From Alloascoidea africana (taxonomy: Eukaryota; Ascomycota; Alloascoideomycetes; Alloascoideales; Alloascoideaceae), in contig JAKTTT010000027.1 of assembly GCA_030581615.1 (NCBI GenBank), positions 220,929-284,928 of the forward strand: DNA of 64,000 nucleotides. Direction: 5' to 3'. Both the position numbers and the translations under genes were made by a program. Below, piece by piece: positions 1-10,948 of this stretch. The notes under the pieces are model-generated. The model was not told the origin of the DNA and did not search any database. It saw only the letters and a list, made by a program, of their open reading frames with translations. Numbering within the stretch: the first letter of the stretch is position 1; each line of letters begins with the position of its first letter.

Positions 1-2
1 TT

Positions 3-452
3 GACAAATTTCTTGACAAGCAAACAAGTGACCCCGCCATACACATGGGAAACCTACCAAACTTCAAGAAGTCCTTTTCAAAAATCAACCTTGAAGCAAA
101 GACTTTTGAGACTGCTTGTTTAGAAGCAAGAGAAAGAGTTCTCAATCACCCCATCGTCACCAACACAAGCGAAATCAAGAACCTGCTTCGAGTAATCGAA
201 GAAACACCCTACCTTTGCTTTCGAGACTCCAAAGTTTTCTTTAATAGTCTCGTAGATTTGGGGCCACTCAGGGATCTAATTTCAAAAGACAAGGTCAAGA
301 ACGTTCTCGAATCCCACCCATCGGAGGATGTAAACGAACTAGCACAACAACTTACAGAAATCAATAGGATCTATTGTTGCACCGTTGTTTTTTCCGTTCC
401 TGCTGGTGCTTTTTCAGAATTTCCATTTTATTTCTGTAAGTTGTTGTGCTAG
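3..452 (+). CDS. Partial ORF of unknown function, 5' end outside window, 3' end inside a foldback
   Basis: The frame is open from the window edge, so the true start lies outside; the first in-window ATG is at 45. I do not recognise the family. The peptide is hydrophilic and mixed alpha-like up to about residue 105 from that ATG. The last 30 residues change character (Cys- and Phe-rich) because they are read through the loop and the reverse arm of an inverted repeat at 299-492. The natural C-terminus has therefore probably been lost, and the ORF is likely a truncated gene. The motif HPSEDVNELAQQLTEI is encoded on both strands, once in each arm. It could also be a mobile-element or subtelomeric family fragment. 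Confidence 0.4.
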   Translation, partial: DKFLDKQTSDPAIHMGNLPNFKKSFSKINLEAKTFETACLEARERVLNHPIVTNTSEIKNLLRVIEETPYLCFRDSKVFFNSLVDLGPLRDLISKDKVKNVLESHPSEDVNELAQQLTEINRIYCCTVVFSVPAGAFSEFPFYFCKLLC

Positions 453-492
453 TTCGTTTACATCCTCCGATGGGTGGGTTTCGAGAAAGTTC
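299..492. repeat. Inverted repeat (foldback), two ~62 bp arms with ~70 bp loop
   Basis: Bases 299-360 are the reverse complement of 431-492 with only two visible mismatches (near 304 and 312). The loop is 361-430. Both arms encode the same peptide motif, one per strand, so coding sequence was duplicated in inverted orientation. Homology stops abruptly on both outer sides. This is read directly from the sequence; the mechanism (fold-back synthesis or template switching) is inference. Confidence 0.9.
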
Positions 493-1200
493 TTCATGGC
501 AAACCATCATTCGATGAGGATGTGCCAAGTCTGATATGAGTAGCATTACCGCTTCGCTAATATGACAAAGCAGGACAGAGGGGTCTGATAGATGTGTTGT
601 TGACACTCTGTTGACCTAACCATGTCTTACACCAATTGATACCTTTCCTGTATTTGTCAGGGTACTTGATAATCTTGACGTGGTTAGTTTTGTCATGATG
701 GGTGTTCATATGATCCATCCATCCATGTTCCTCCTCTAGCGTCTCTGTTTCACTTGTCACAAAGCATGTGCTTCTCTTGGCGTCTGTTTGATTCCTTTCT
801 AGAACACGTAATTGGCGATCTTCCTGTTTGATCTGATACTCGGCTGTCCCGTTAGCTTTTATAGTCTGTATTTTAAAGGGGGGGGATGGTATAATGAGAT
901 GATTCATTATATAAGCAAGCCAACCTTACCAGCAAGCCATTCGTACCACGGTTGCTACATAGTTCGGTCTATATAAGAAGAGTCTTTCACTCATTTCTAA
1001 TAAACTAAGCTTTTTACAGACTATTTTACGGACTAAACTCCTAACAACTAGACTCTGTCATTCTGCGAATATAACAACCATTTCTTCCCTGGCTAGGATT
1101 GTTTCAAATCTTGTGATACTCTTAATGCCTCAATTCAAAGCTGGAATTCAACATATGTAACTCTTGGAAATCAACAATATTGTAGAGGAGAGTAGTAACC

Positions 1201-1640
1201 ATGGTTGATCTGAAAATCAAAACCTTTTTTAAATCTGTGAGCGAAGAGCGATTGTACGAGGATAAAGCTCAGGAGGCTTCATTGTTCTTCTGTATAAATC
1301 AAAAAGATCGACACTTTTATGGCCACAAAAAAGAGGTCTAAAGCCTGTCTTACTGAAAAATGGACTGTTATTGTTGAAGCTCAACCTGGGTTATCTTTGG
1401 GAAACCAGTTACAAGACCTGCATACAGCAACAGGATAGGCTCTACTTATTTCCAGCACTTCTGTAGAAAATCTCGAAATTAAGTTTTTTGTACCTTGTTA
1501 AGAGTTTTTTACAGGAACAATTGGTCAACCTGAGATTTGTGTAGATCATTTTCAATATTCCATCGGTGTCTTCTAGATAATGTCAAAATATCAAATCATG
1601 AAGATTACCAAACAGCTTATCTGTAAATGAGAAACGGAGC
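1201..1640 (+). pseudogene. Possible decayed ORF with several stops and frame changes
   Basis: An ATG at 1201 opens 46 codons. An overlapping frame from the ATG at 1319 reads about 40 coding-like codons (starting MATKKRSKACLTEKW) to a TAG. The same frame then continues with coding-like composition through further TAA, TAG and TGA stops to about 1640. I cannot assign a family. The case rests only on amino-acid composition, so it is weak. Confidence 0.2.
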
Positions 1641-2051
1641 GCTCTACTTTATTGTATAGTTGAAGGTCTTAATATCGACACACAAATAATCCGCTTGGTT
1701 CCAAGGTCAGGGGCAATTTCCAAAAATCTTGACTTTTCAAAGCAAAAACAGGCACTCATTTAAAAATATCCACAATAATCACACCTTTTTAAAATGCTTT
1801 GACGCGATGAGAATCTACACCTTGGAAGTCACACGACAAAATTCTCTGGCTAGACGATCTAAATCTATTAAAAGATATATAAATCTGAACTAAAGTAACC
1901 GAGATGCCATATAAAACTTAATCGGCTTACTGAGGCAATTTGCAGGTGCTTATAAATGGTGTTTCAAACGTTTAAAACTCGGGTAAATCTGTTGGTTGTT
2001 CAATATGCTAATTTAAGGGGCAATTCACTTCATCTTCTAGTAAGTATTTAA

Positions 2052-2222
2052 GTTGCCAAGCACACGGCTAAATCAGCTGCAGATAGGAATAGCTTAACTA
2101 TGCACTTTTGTTTTGATTGCCCAATAAATCATCATAACCATGCTAAAATTTGCCCTGTGATTAGTAATGAGTCGGGTAACATTGAAAATAATCCACCTAG
2201 TTTATTGTTTCAGGCTTAAGCC
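2052..2222 (+). pseudogene. Short open frame with a zinc-knuckle-like Cys/His cluster
   Basis: The frame is open from just after a TAA at 2049 to a TAA near 2220. From the ATG at 2100 it encodes CFDCPINHHNHAKIC, which resembles a CCHC zinc knuckle, although the His-Cys spacing is one residue longer than the retroviral consensus (C-x2-C-x4-H-x4-C). It could be a decayed retroelement gag fragment or chance. No flanking polymerase or integrase sequence was found. Confidence 0.2.
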
Positions 2223-3830
2223 TTATTCGTATGTGCGATAACGTATGTCTCTTTCGTAAAGGGGAAGGGATCTTTCCAAATAGATAGGAACGGTGCCTTA
2301 GCTGGCGAAGATCATTCAACAGTCACAATTGATCCGAGGAAACCACTCATCGAGTTTCGTACAACATGCCATTGACCTAGAAGTAGCCCACATGTTTTTC
2401 CATAATTTCCATGAAACAGCAAGCAAAGGTTAATTTCTCCACATTAAATATCGAGGAGGATTATGGAAAGACAGAAATACGCAAACCAGGAACAAGGCTA
2501 GTCAGGGCAAACAGCGAAAAAGGAGCCAGAGTAGGTAGACTAATATCAAATACGCCTCATTAAACCTGTGTAGCGGAAATCGATAAAGGCAACTCTACTA
2601 TTATTCTCTATCTTATTGTCTTTAGCTTACCTGGTTATCGGACTTGTGAAATTATAAAATAACGCTTCTCGAGTCACAGCGGAATACCTTTCTGATGGGA
2701 TCAGTCATTGAAGGGAAACAATCGAAAAAATCGACAAGGGCAAATAAACTTCCTCCGAAACACAACACAAAGCGATTAATTTAACTGAAATACCGGTGGG
2801 GGGAATAAAGTTTCAGCTGATAGCTCATCTAACGATTGATCCGTTAACATCTAGGTACTAGCTCAATTTCATGGCTTTGTTAGGTCCGGAGGAAGCTAGG
2901 GGTTGGCAATTCACACACATTGTTGCTGAATTGCTATAGAATAGGGATCTAACTATATAGCTATAGACTGAGTTTACCTGGAGTGTATATCACTCGAGCC
3001 TTAACAGGCTTGATATGGCTCAATTATGACATCAATTGGTTATGGTAGCAGCTAATATTGCGATAAACAGTGGAGTATTTAGAATTATGCTTGCCCAGCT
3101 CTATCATGGCAAAATAACGTTTCTTAAGTTAAGGAAATTGCCATCCACTATCTTTGATCGGCACAACATTACACGGATAAAATAGAAACCATGAAATCTT
3201 GGGGAAAAAAAGGGCCAATTAATATTAGGTTATCATTTTACTAATATTGAATGCATTTCACATACAATAATGCGAAAAAGTCTACAACACTCTTAGTAGG
3301 TACCCCCGACGTATCTTTAAATACTCACAATAAATCTTCAAACCACATTCTTGTGAATTGATTAATGAAAGTGGTAACCACGTTTTCTATGTTTTACAAT
3401 TTTGTTGCCATATTTTTCTATTTTTGCGGAGACAATAAACATGTTTAAGTTGGTGTAGGAATATAATGTCTGGAGAATATAAACTTTTGTACACATGCAA
3501 AGCAAGCACCAAGCTTTTCGAAAACGCTTGGCATAGCCCTTGCTTTTGTGACTATTTGTGGAGCAAAGATGGCACGTTTTAACCGTCGCTGAAACTTTGA
3601 CTAACGTCTACATTTAGTAAACAGAAGGGCGGCAAGGCACGGCTTTCTCCTGTTCATTCAACTCTGAACAATGTTTTTTGCTTCAAAATCTGGATCAAAA
3701 GTAAGTTCACACAGTTATGAATCTAGTTATATTTGATATCGAGATTTGGAAAAGCCCGCTAACATGATGCCATCTACTTCAGTGCCGTGAGTTTTGGCCT
3801 TATTATTTCATCTCCAGAAATTGTCGAAGT

Positions 3831-3840
3831 TATATTTAAA
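3831..3840 (+). promoter_or_regulatory. TATA box of the aspartic protease gene
   Basis: TATATTTAAA lies 79 bp before the ATG at 3919, followed by a C/T-rich leader. The placement suits a regulated yeast promoter. Confidence 0.5.
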
Positions 3841-3918
3841 GGGCCCAATATCTCTTCAACATTTATCAAACACAATCATTGTTCCCAGTCTCTTATCAGC
3901 TACTTCTCATCCTAAACC

Positions 3919-5103
3919 ATGAAGTCTCTTTCTCTTCTCGTAGCCATTGAACTTGTCCTTGGCGCATTTGCCCATCCAACTTCTCAATATTCGCAACTTC
4001 TTGATAAGCGTGATGGAAAAAAGGTTGTGCAGCTTGGGGTATCAAAGGTTAAAGGCACTCCTGATTCTCATGCTATTTTGGCCAAAGGAAAGCCTTACAA
4101 CATTCCTATTGAAAGAGAAAAAGACTATTATAACGTCGACATTGAAGTTGGAACTCCTCCTCAACCGGTCAATGTTCTGCTTGATACCGGCTCATCTGAC
4201 TTGTGGGTTTATGGAAAGGGATCTGGTGTTACTCCAAGCTATGATAACACTACATCCTCTTCTTATCACTACAATAACTCCGATTTCCAGATCATCTATG
4301 TTTCGGATTCGGCCACTGGCGACTGGATCACAGAGACAATTACTGTTGGCGATCTCAAGGTACATGACCTGAGTATCGGAGTTGTAACCAGTAATGGCGA
4401 TAATGACTTTGGAGTTTTTGGTGTTGGATTGGAAGCAGATGAATCAGCTTCTAACGAGTACGTAAACTTTCCCCAAACCCTGGTTGACCAGGGACTTATC
4501 AACCGCAATGTTTACTCTCTCTATTTGAATGATATAACTGCAAAGGGTGGCTTTATTTTGTTTGGCGGTGTTGACACTGCAAAGTACTCTGGCTCCCTTT
4601 ACACTCTCCCATTGACAAGCCAAAGTTCTTTTGATGTGAAAATTGACTCATTTGAGTTGAACGGAGAGAAGATCTCTGCTTCAGATATCTCTGCTACTTT
4701 GGATAGTGGAACTACTTTAACTTATCTGCCCAGTGAAAGCGTCGATGCCATTGGTAAAGCTTTGGGAGGTAAGAAGGAGAGAGATGGGTCCTATTACTTC
4801 AACAGCGTTCCAGATGTTGAGCTCACTTACTACTTATCTGGTGTGCCCATTAAGATTCAAAGCTCTGAGTTGATTCTTCCTGTCGACCAAGGTTCTGGCT
4901 ATTTCCTTTCAATCATCCCCAATGAAAATGCTCAAGGATACAACATTTTGGGCGATACATTCTTGAGATCTGCCTATGTGGTTTACGATCTGGACAACCT
5001 TGTTGTTGCAATTGCTCAAGCCAAAGCCGGCGTCTCTGACTCCAACATCGTAGAAGTTACTGGTAACTCTATTCCAGGAGCTGTTGAAGCCCCTGGCTCT
5101 TAG
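3919..5103 (+). CDS. Secreted pepsin-family aspartic protease lacking all cysteines
   Basis: The 394-residue pepsin-family (A1) endopeptidase is predicted to be secreted. Residues 1-18 look like a signal peptide, followed by a propeptide with a Kex2-type Lys-Arg at 30-31. The first catalytic motif is DTGSS at 89-93 and the second is DSGTT at about 262-266. The flap and C-terminal lobe elements (GDTFLRSAYVVYD) are present. N-glycosylation sequons include NTT and NNS near residues 110-120. It ends in a short Ser/Gly/Pro tail without a hydrophobic GPI signal, so it is probably soluble rather than a cell-wall yapsin. Unusually, no cysteine is present, although most fungal members carry two disulfides. 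Substrates are unknown. A TATA box sits 79 bp upstream. Confidence 0.93.
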   Translation: MKSLSLLVAIELVLGAFAHPTSQYSQLLDKRDGKKVVQLGVSKVKGTPDSHAILAKGKPYNIPIEREKDYYNVDIEVGTPPQPVNVLLDTGSSDLWVYGKGSGVTPSYDNTTSSSYHYNNSDFQIIYVSDSATGDWITETITVGDLKVHDLSIGVVTSNGDNDFGVFGVGLEADESASNEYVNFPQTLVDQGLINRNVYSLYLNDITAKGGFILFGGVDTAKYSGSLYTLPLTSQSSFDVKIDSFELNGEKISASDISATLDSGTTLTYLPSESVDAIGKALGGKKERDGSYYFNSVPDVELTYYLSGVPIKIQSSELILPVDQGSGYFLSIIPNENAQGYNILGDTFLRSAYVVYDLDNLVVAIAQAKAGVSDSNIVEVTGNSIPGAVEAPGS

Positions 5104-5924
5104 ATGCAATCAGTGGTGGAGAAGGCTATTTTGCTTTTAAAAAGTTATTGACCTTTTCATACCTACGTCTCTCGGCTTTTAGCTTCTGCTTTTAGGGACG
5201 TTTTTCTCTTAGAGACTTTTATAGATGCTCAATATACTACATTGATTTTTTTTCATTTTAATTTGAAGACTTATAGTGGCAGTAGAAGGAAAAATTTCCA
5301 CAAAATATCCAAGAAAGCCTGTGAGTCCCCTGACAAGAGGGGATGGCTGGACCATCAAGTTCTGAAATTGCCTCTAACCAGCAAAGCATTTAAAGGACTT
5401 TAGAAAGATGAAAGCTTAGGAAGCTATTTTCAGCATTGCGTGGGAGGCAAATTAGATACTAAAGCCCATGAATATTGCAGTTGTCGAAGCCATTGATGAT
5501 TGTAAACGCCATAAAACTGTGGAGGTCAACCAATCATTTACCTTTTGAAAATGACGTAAAGATAAAAGCGTAGCATAGTGCGAATAGGGGGAGAAATGGT
5601 GAAGGCGGTATCTAAAAGTTGGCGTTGGAAAGGAGGTGAGATATCTACTCTACAACATAGAACTTCTTACAAATAAGAAACTACTAGTACCAAAATTAAG
5701 CGTTTCAGGTAAAAAATGATAAATCGTAAAATTCAATCACAGTAACTCTACTAAGTGGAGCCCAAGTGGAAACTTGAATTTGGATGAAAAATTTTGAGGG
5801 CACTGAAAAGGTTGAGCCTGTACTCAATTTAGTGAGACCATTATGCTGATCGAATAAAAACCTTCTCTTGTGTTCAACCACTCATTATCTACTTTATCCC
5901 TCAAGTTTACTTCAGCAGAAGGTC
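5104..5924. other. Intergenic, no gene seen
   Basis: This is the 3' flank of the protease gene, with T-rich tracts near 5245-5265. No coding or RNA gene could be supported. Confidence 0.5.
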
Positions 5925-6051
5925 ATGGCAATTATTAGATGGTTCATTAGGCGCCGTAATCACAAGACGAAGAAATACAATCCAGTAATGGATAAATCGG
6001 GTAAAGTATACACAGCTTCAATTTCCGGATCCTTCTCCACAAACATAAACT

Positions 6052-6396
6052 TCAAGCTTCCTCCAGACTATAGGTATAAAGCTCCCAGAGTATTAAAAGG
6101 AGAACCACTAGCGTTAAAACCAATGGCGCAGGTTGAACTCTGTATTCATGTTGCCGCGATTTTGTTTCTTTTTTCAAGTCGAAAGATGTAATGGGAAGAA
6201 TAGGAGTTTTTGTTTTGTGGATGTTGGATACTAGCTCTGGCTCATTCTTGCTTCTGGCGTTCTCGCACTTTTCCCCTTCAAGGGGATTTGAAATTCCGCG
6301 CTTAGCCTTTTCACATGTGAAAGGTCGGTACTCCAGTTCCTGGTAGCCGGGAGGAGCTTGGGGAGTAAACTGGGGTGCAAAAGTGTAGAATGCCAT
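6052..6396 (-). CDS. Hypothetical small tail-anchored membrane protein
   Basis: A 114-residue ORF starts at a true ATG. The N-terminal ~85 residues are polar with a Pro/Gln/Tyr-rich start (MAFYTFAPQFTPQAPPGY). One strongly hydrophobic helix of about 19 residues (PLVLTLVVLLLILWELY) lies just before a short acidic tail, which is the pattern of a tail-anchored protein. I do not recognise a family. A competing plus-strand ORF of 88 codons from the ATG at 5925 to 6191 (MAIIRWFIRRRNHKTKKYNP) overlaps it antisense. The minus ORF has the better start and architecture, but either could be chance. Confidence 0.4.
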   Translation of the reverse strand: MAFYTFAPQFTPQAPPGYQELEYRPFTCEKAKRGISNPLEGEKCENARSKNEPELVSNIHKTKTPILPITSFDLKKETKSRQHEYRVQPAPLVLTLVVLLLILWELYTYSLEEA

Positions 6397-7031
6397 AGAT
6401 GGGCAAGAGAGTTGAAATCTTGGGAGACACGATGTTTGTGGGGGGAGGATCTAGATATACCACAGAACGAACGAACACAGAAGAGACCTTATCAATGCGT
6501 CTTCCACATTTCTCGACCTTGATTGCTTTAGACGGGCCCAGATGCTCGTCTGCAGTTCGGAGCCCTATCGCTGCGGCGGACCATTTCATTCGTTCATGAA
6601 GCATTCCCGGTGCGGCACCTGGAGGGATGACTGTGTTCAAGCGACACACAAACTTTTCATCAACACCGAGACAAGCGTCAAGTGCTTGACATCACGCACA
6701 CGTCAAGAGCCAGCTGTTCTTGATTCTCAGTTTCTTTGTGTTTATGTGTTTTCAGATCCTTGTGGATAAGGTTCGGGTCGCACTTGCTAGACTATAGAAA
6801 CCCTAATCACAAGAAGCACCGGATGAAACAGGTGGAAGCTATTGATTAACCTCCCTACTCACACCAGAACCCATGAAGCTCAGCTGCTCTCATGGAGGAG
6901 CATTTCTGGAGACTCAACATCTCATGGCAGCTGGTGTCGGAGATATCGGTTCTCAGAGTGCCAACTCTGTAATTCTGGGGTGCTAACTGTTGGACTTTGG
7001 TCCCACACAAACAAAGGTAGGCTTTTCCAAG

Positions 7032-9359
7032 ATGGAGACGGTTTCCAACAATCCAAGGAAAAGGACAGTCACCACTTGCAATCTGTGTAGACGTAGAAGA
7101 GTCAAGGTATGCTAGTCGGACTTGGTAAAGATCAGCAGTTACACATCTAACCCCTTCCGCCGCCAGTGCGACAGGACGAGACCCACTTGTCAGAGATGTC
7201 AGAAGCTGGGGTTTGCTCATAAATGCTTCTATACCACACCTCCACCAGAAAATACTCTAGAGATGGGACTAAAAGAGGAGAACAAAAAGCTAAAGCGGAG
7301 AGTTGAGGAGCTAGAGGAATTGTCAATGAGAAAGTTGAAAAACGACCCCATATTGAATCTGTCAACAAAGTTTCACATGCTGAAGGTGGAGGAGGATCAC
7401 ACAACGCATTTTGGATCTACTGGAAGATTATCTCTGTTATTCAATGACCCTGTCCTAATAGGTACCTATTGTGCAGTAATGGAGGCCAGGAAACAGATGG
7501 AAGATACTCGGGGGATCGATTTCCTTCTGCCGTGTGAAGACACTCAGGTGGGCCTTGGATTCCCATTGTGTAGTTTGACAAGCGTTAAAAAGCCATTTGC
7601 AGATGCAAAGAGACATGTTTTAACAGCAGTGGAAATGACATTACCCAAAAAGAAGTATTGTGACATTTTATTAAAAGCTTATTGGCATTATTTCAATGGT
7701 ATTTGGCCAATTGTTGAGAGGCAGGACTTTGAGCAATCGTTCAGAAAACTGTACACACTGTTGGATGGCGGGACCTATAAGTTTAGCATAGACGACCCTG
7801 CTGATTTTGCAATTCTGTCTCTCTTCTTGTTGGCCTTAAGAATAGGATATTTATCACTGCCTGATCCCGAGACGACTGATTCCGACCCGTTTATTAACTC
7901 TGAAATAAACACCTTGAGAGAGAATAGCGTTTTCATCGAGCCGTGTTATTTGACATTAGCCGAAGAGGCGTTTTCACTTACGAATTCTTTAAATGATCCT
8001 AAGCTTTGTACGTTGCAGGTCTTGTTGTGCATTAGAACCTATTATCTCATCGCACCCGAAGATGGAGACGGGGTAGATTCTGAGAACAGCTCTGTTTTGG
8101 TTGGAGCGATTCTCCAAACAGCCACAAGTCTCGGTCTTCACAGAGATCCAGATTTAATAGGAGCTGAATGTGATGAATACGAAAAATATATCTGGAGGAA
8201 AATGTGGATTCTCGTAGTTATGGTGGATACTTTTCATTCGGGAAACCTAGGTAAGCCAATGACTATAGGAACCATCTTTTATGATACAAGGCCACCAACA
8301 AACGTTCCTGGAGTAAAACATGACCAACAGCATTTACTTGATATCAATTACTTGAACCATATCTATGATTCTTGTTTATCTGAAAATGATGACATGGCAA
8401 GAATTCTAAATCTACACCAAAACCCAAGACGATCAGACTTGGAAAGCTTTTCAACACATTGTCTACAGTTTTTGAGAAAGAGGACCACGCCTCTCGCAGA
8501 ATTACTTTCTCCAATACCATCCCATGATTACAGTTCAGTTCTTGAACGGGTCCGAATGCTACAGAGTCGGCTAATCACTACTTCAAAACTTTGTTTGGTG
8601 AATTATATCCTTTTTCTGAGTTGCTCTCCCGATGTTGAACTGGATTTGAGCTACTCATATCTCAAAATTGCTGTTTGCTCAGCCTTGGTTGTATTCCATA
8701 TATCAATATGGTACTGCGAAAATTGCAGTAAACAGTTTGGCTCAGGCTTTCTGATGATGACTTCCCATCTGGTAATCCGATATGCTCAGAGAGTGATGCC
8801 ATTGATAATTACGATTTCTTTGAGGAGATTAACAGAGCAGTTAAAGAACACCGTCCCTTCATTTGAATACCTGTTCCAGCCTATGCAACAACTCCAAGAT
8901 CTCGGCTTTTCAGACATTAATCTGGTCGTAAAAACAGATGAAAATGTTCTACTGACATATCTCAGAAAGTATTACGAGGTGTCAAAAGTTCAGTCAACCA
9001 GGTTTCTTCATTCATGGAGAATATCACATGTGATTTGGTCCATTATGAATTTTCTAGAGCAAAAAGCATTGACTGACACAAAGGATCCGGGAAAGAGGGT
9101 GTCTTTGGAACAGGGAAAGCAAGAGAGCATGTCTCAAATTACAGACGAGATTAATAATGGTTTTGGACATGTTGTAAGTGAGTCTGTGGGTTCCAGAAGT
9201 GAGCATTCCTTTTTGGCAAATCCTTCAGATCCCGAATTCTGGCAAGAGTTTTTTGCAAATTCAAGCTATTCCAACGCCCAGCAGCCTGAAAACATTTGGG
9301 AGCTTCTTGGCTCTGATGACTTCTTTTCAGAACTATTGGAAAATCCATTTGAGATGTAG
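7032..9359 (+). CDS. Zn2Cys6 transcription factor, HAP1-like (first of a tandem pair)
   Basis: The two-exon model is 7032-7106 and 7167-9359, giving 755 residues; the intron of 60 nt has GTATGC...CAG with CTAAC before the acceptor. Splicing joins CNLCRRRRVK to CDRTRPTCQRCQKLGFAHKC, completing the six-cysteine zinc cluster at residues 16-45. A short coiled coil follows, then a fungal_trans-type middle domain (PEDGDGVDSEN, HRDPDL and NLGKP motifs). The zinc cluster and linker resemble yeast HAP1. Sequence motifs are shared with the next gene at 10949-13572 (THFGSTGRLS, DPVL, YDT-PP), so the two are paralogues in tandem. The target genes are unknown. Intron retention would hit an in-frame TAG nine bases into the intron. 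There are no HAP1-type Cys-Pro heme motifs at its C-terminus. Confidence 0.88.
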
Positions 9360-10948
9360 ATCAAGTGATATACCAACACACGACACAAAACGAGGAAAGC
9401 TCCTGCCGCCATTTTGACATTTATTACCTTCGGAACATTGCATTTTTTATGTTTTGGTGCAGCGCATTGGAAATAAGTTTGACTGACCCTTATTTCAACA
9501 CAATTTCCGGACAAGCAACCATTATACTATCAGATTTTGCGGTTAAGATTTTCTAGTGCATACTGGAACCCCTCTCAGTAGAAATAGAGAGCTTGCTCTT
9601 GAGGACTACACACATATAGTTGATGACGTGAAACGGCCAGTGAAGAGAAAGCGGTCAATCCAATGTTTGTTTTTCAGAGTAGATGGCGAATGCGTTCCAT
9701 CCTCTAGAGATGAGGACTTTTTCGCAGGTTTCATTCACATCTTTCTGCTACATCCGTACCCAGAACAGATGAACGAAGACAATTTGCTTTTTCCTTCGGC
9801 AAGTGTGTCGACCAGAGGTTTAATCTTTATTAGTAACAAGGACAAAGTAAACACTAGAGTCCTAAATCTGGGTTTCCTGTTTTTTTTGTTCTTAGACTGG
9901 CCTTAGTCAATCAATCGTTTCCATCCTTATTAGATTCTCCGGTAGAATACCACAATTGAGTAAACCCCTTCCTGAACTTTTTATTTTGTTTTTCTTCATA
10001 TGATTTTGTCATTACACCATGTAGTGCAAAAATTGGGTCTTGTTTATGCACTGTAGGAAAATCTTGACTAGGATATATGAACTGGTCCAAAACGTTAAGA
10101 CCAGGCATCTTGAAACAACTTCAAGATGTGCTAATAGCACATAGCCGACGAGCCTGATAAACAGGAAACTGGTTAAGAACATCTCGATTTCATAGCTCAT
10201 TATAGAATGTAGGTAACCTTTCCAATTGTTCAGCCTTGTACACTGCATCAGGAAGGCTTACACGTAGCTCACAACGAGAGTATAACCATGGGACATGGGA
10301 AAAAACAGGAACAATTCATAGTTACTAAACTAATTTGGCCCTCAAGAAACCTATAAAGTTTACTCGAAGCTTAGGAATTGATGCACATTCCTAGATCAAG
10401 GTCACCTAGAACAGGCTAGAGTAACAGATAAGCGCCAATGGTCCCATGGTCTGTTTGGTATGCTGGAGATGGCATGCCATCGCCAAATAGGAATATCTTA
10501 GAAGGCATTTTATACTCGATCACAAACACCATTATCAACACACTTTCAAAAGTTTGTTGAAATAAAGAAAAGACTGCATAAGAACTAAGCAGTCTTATTC
10601 GAACAAGGTACTGGAGGCATCATTAACCTGTCATTTATACAAATTAAAACCAATTAGGAACTTGGTGCCTCACTACCAGCCGATTTTAAACCCAAAATGC
10701 CATCTCGAAATGCATACTCAGATCTGCTAGGCCTTGTCATACGCTCTGATGAACCTGGAAGGTTAAACTAAGGAGGCTTTCGTAGATGATTCAAGTCTGA
10801 AATTACCCTACCTTCTCCATACATGTCAGCTTGCTTCTCTAGATCCACTGACTAAGAATACTGCGTGTTTACCGTTTTGTATTATATTGACAGTTTGAGC
10901 ATTGGACCCGGAAGGTGATGTTTGAAAGCTTCGTCGAAGAGCATTAAG
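9360..10948 (+). other. Spacer between tandem regulators; uncertain small ORFs only
   Basis: A coding-like plus frame at 9556-9906 has no ATG; it starts just after a possible splice acceptor (TTTTCTAG), and no convincing upstream exon was found. On the minus strand an ATG-initiated 65-codon ORF lies at 9911-10108 (MPGLNVLDQFIYPSQDF). It begins beside a 9-bp inverted repeat (CATCTTGAA/TTCAAGATG, about 10107-10129). Neither is recognised. The right half is presumably the promoter of the downstream regulator. Confidence 0.3.

Larger units (their letters stand above)
600..3830. other. Long stretch without an intact gene; decayed coding traces
   Basis: No ORF longer than about 60 codons with good gene character is seen here, apart from a minus-strand open frame at 557-907 that I do not recognise. 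Small palindromes occur, such as TATAATGA/TCATTATA at 890-911. A TATATAAG box lies at 970-977 followed by an A/T-rich tract, which resembles the promoter part of an LTR, but no target duplication or partner LTR was found. Coding-like fragments with interrupting stops occur at 1201-1640, 2052-2222 and near 2455-2560. The simplest reading is a graveyard of old genes or elements. Confidence 0.5.
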
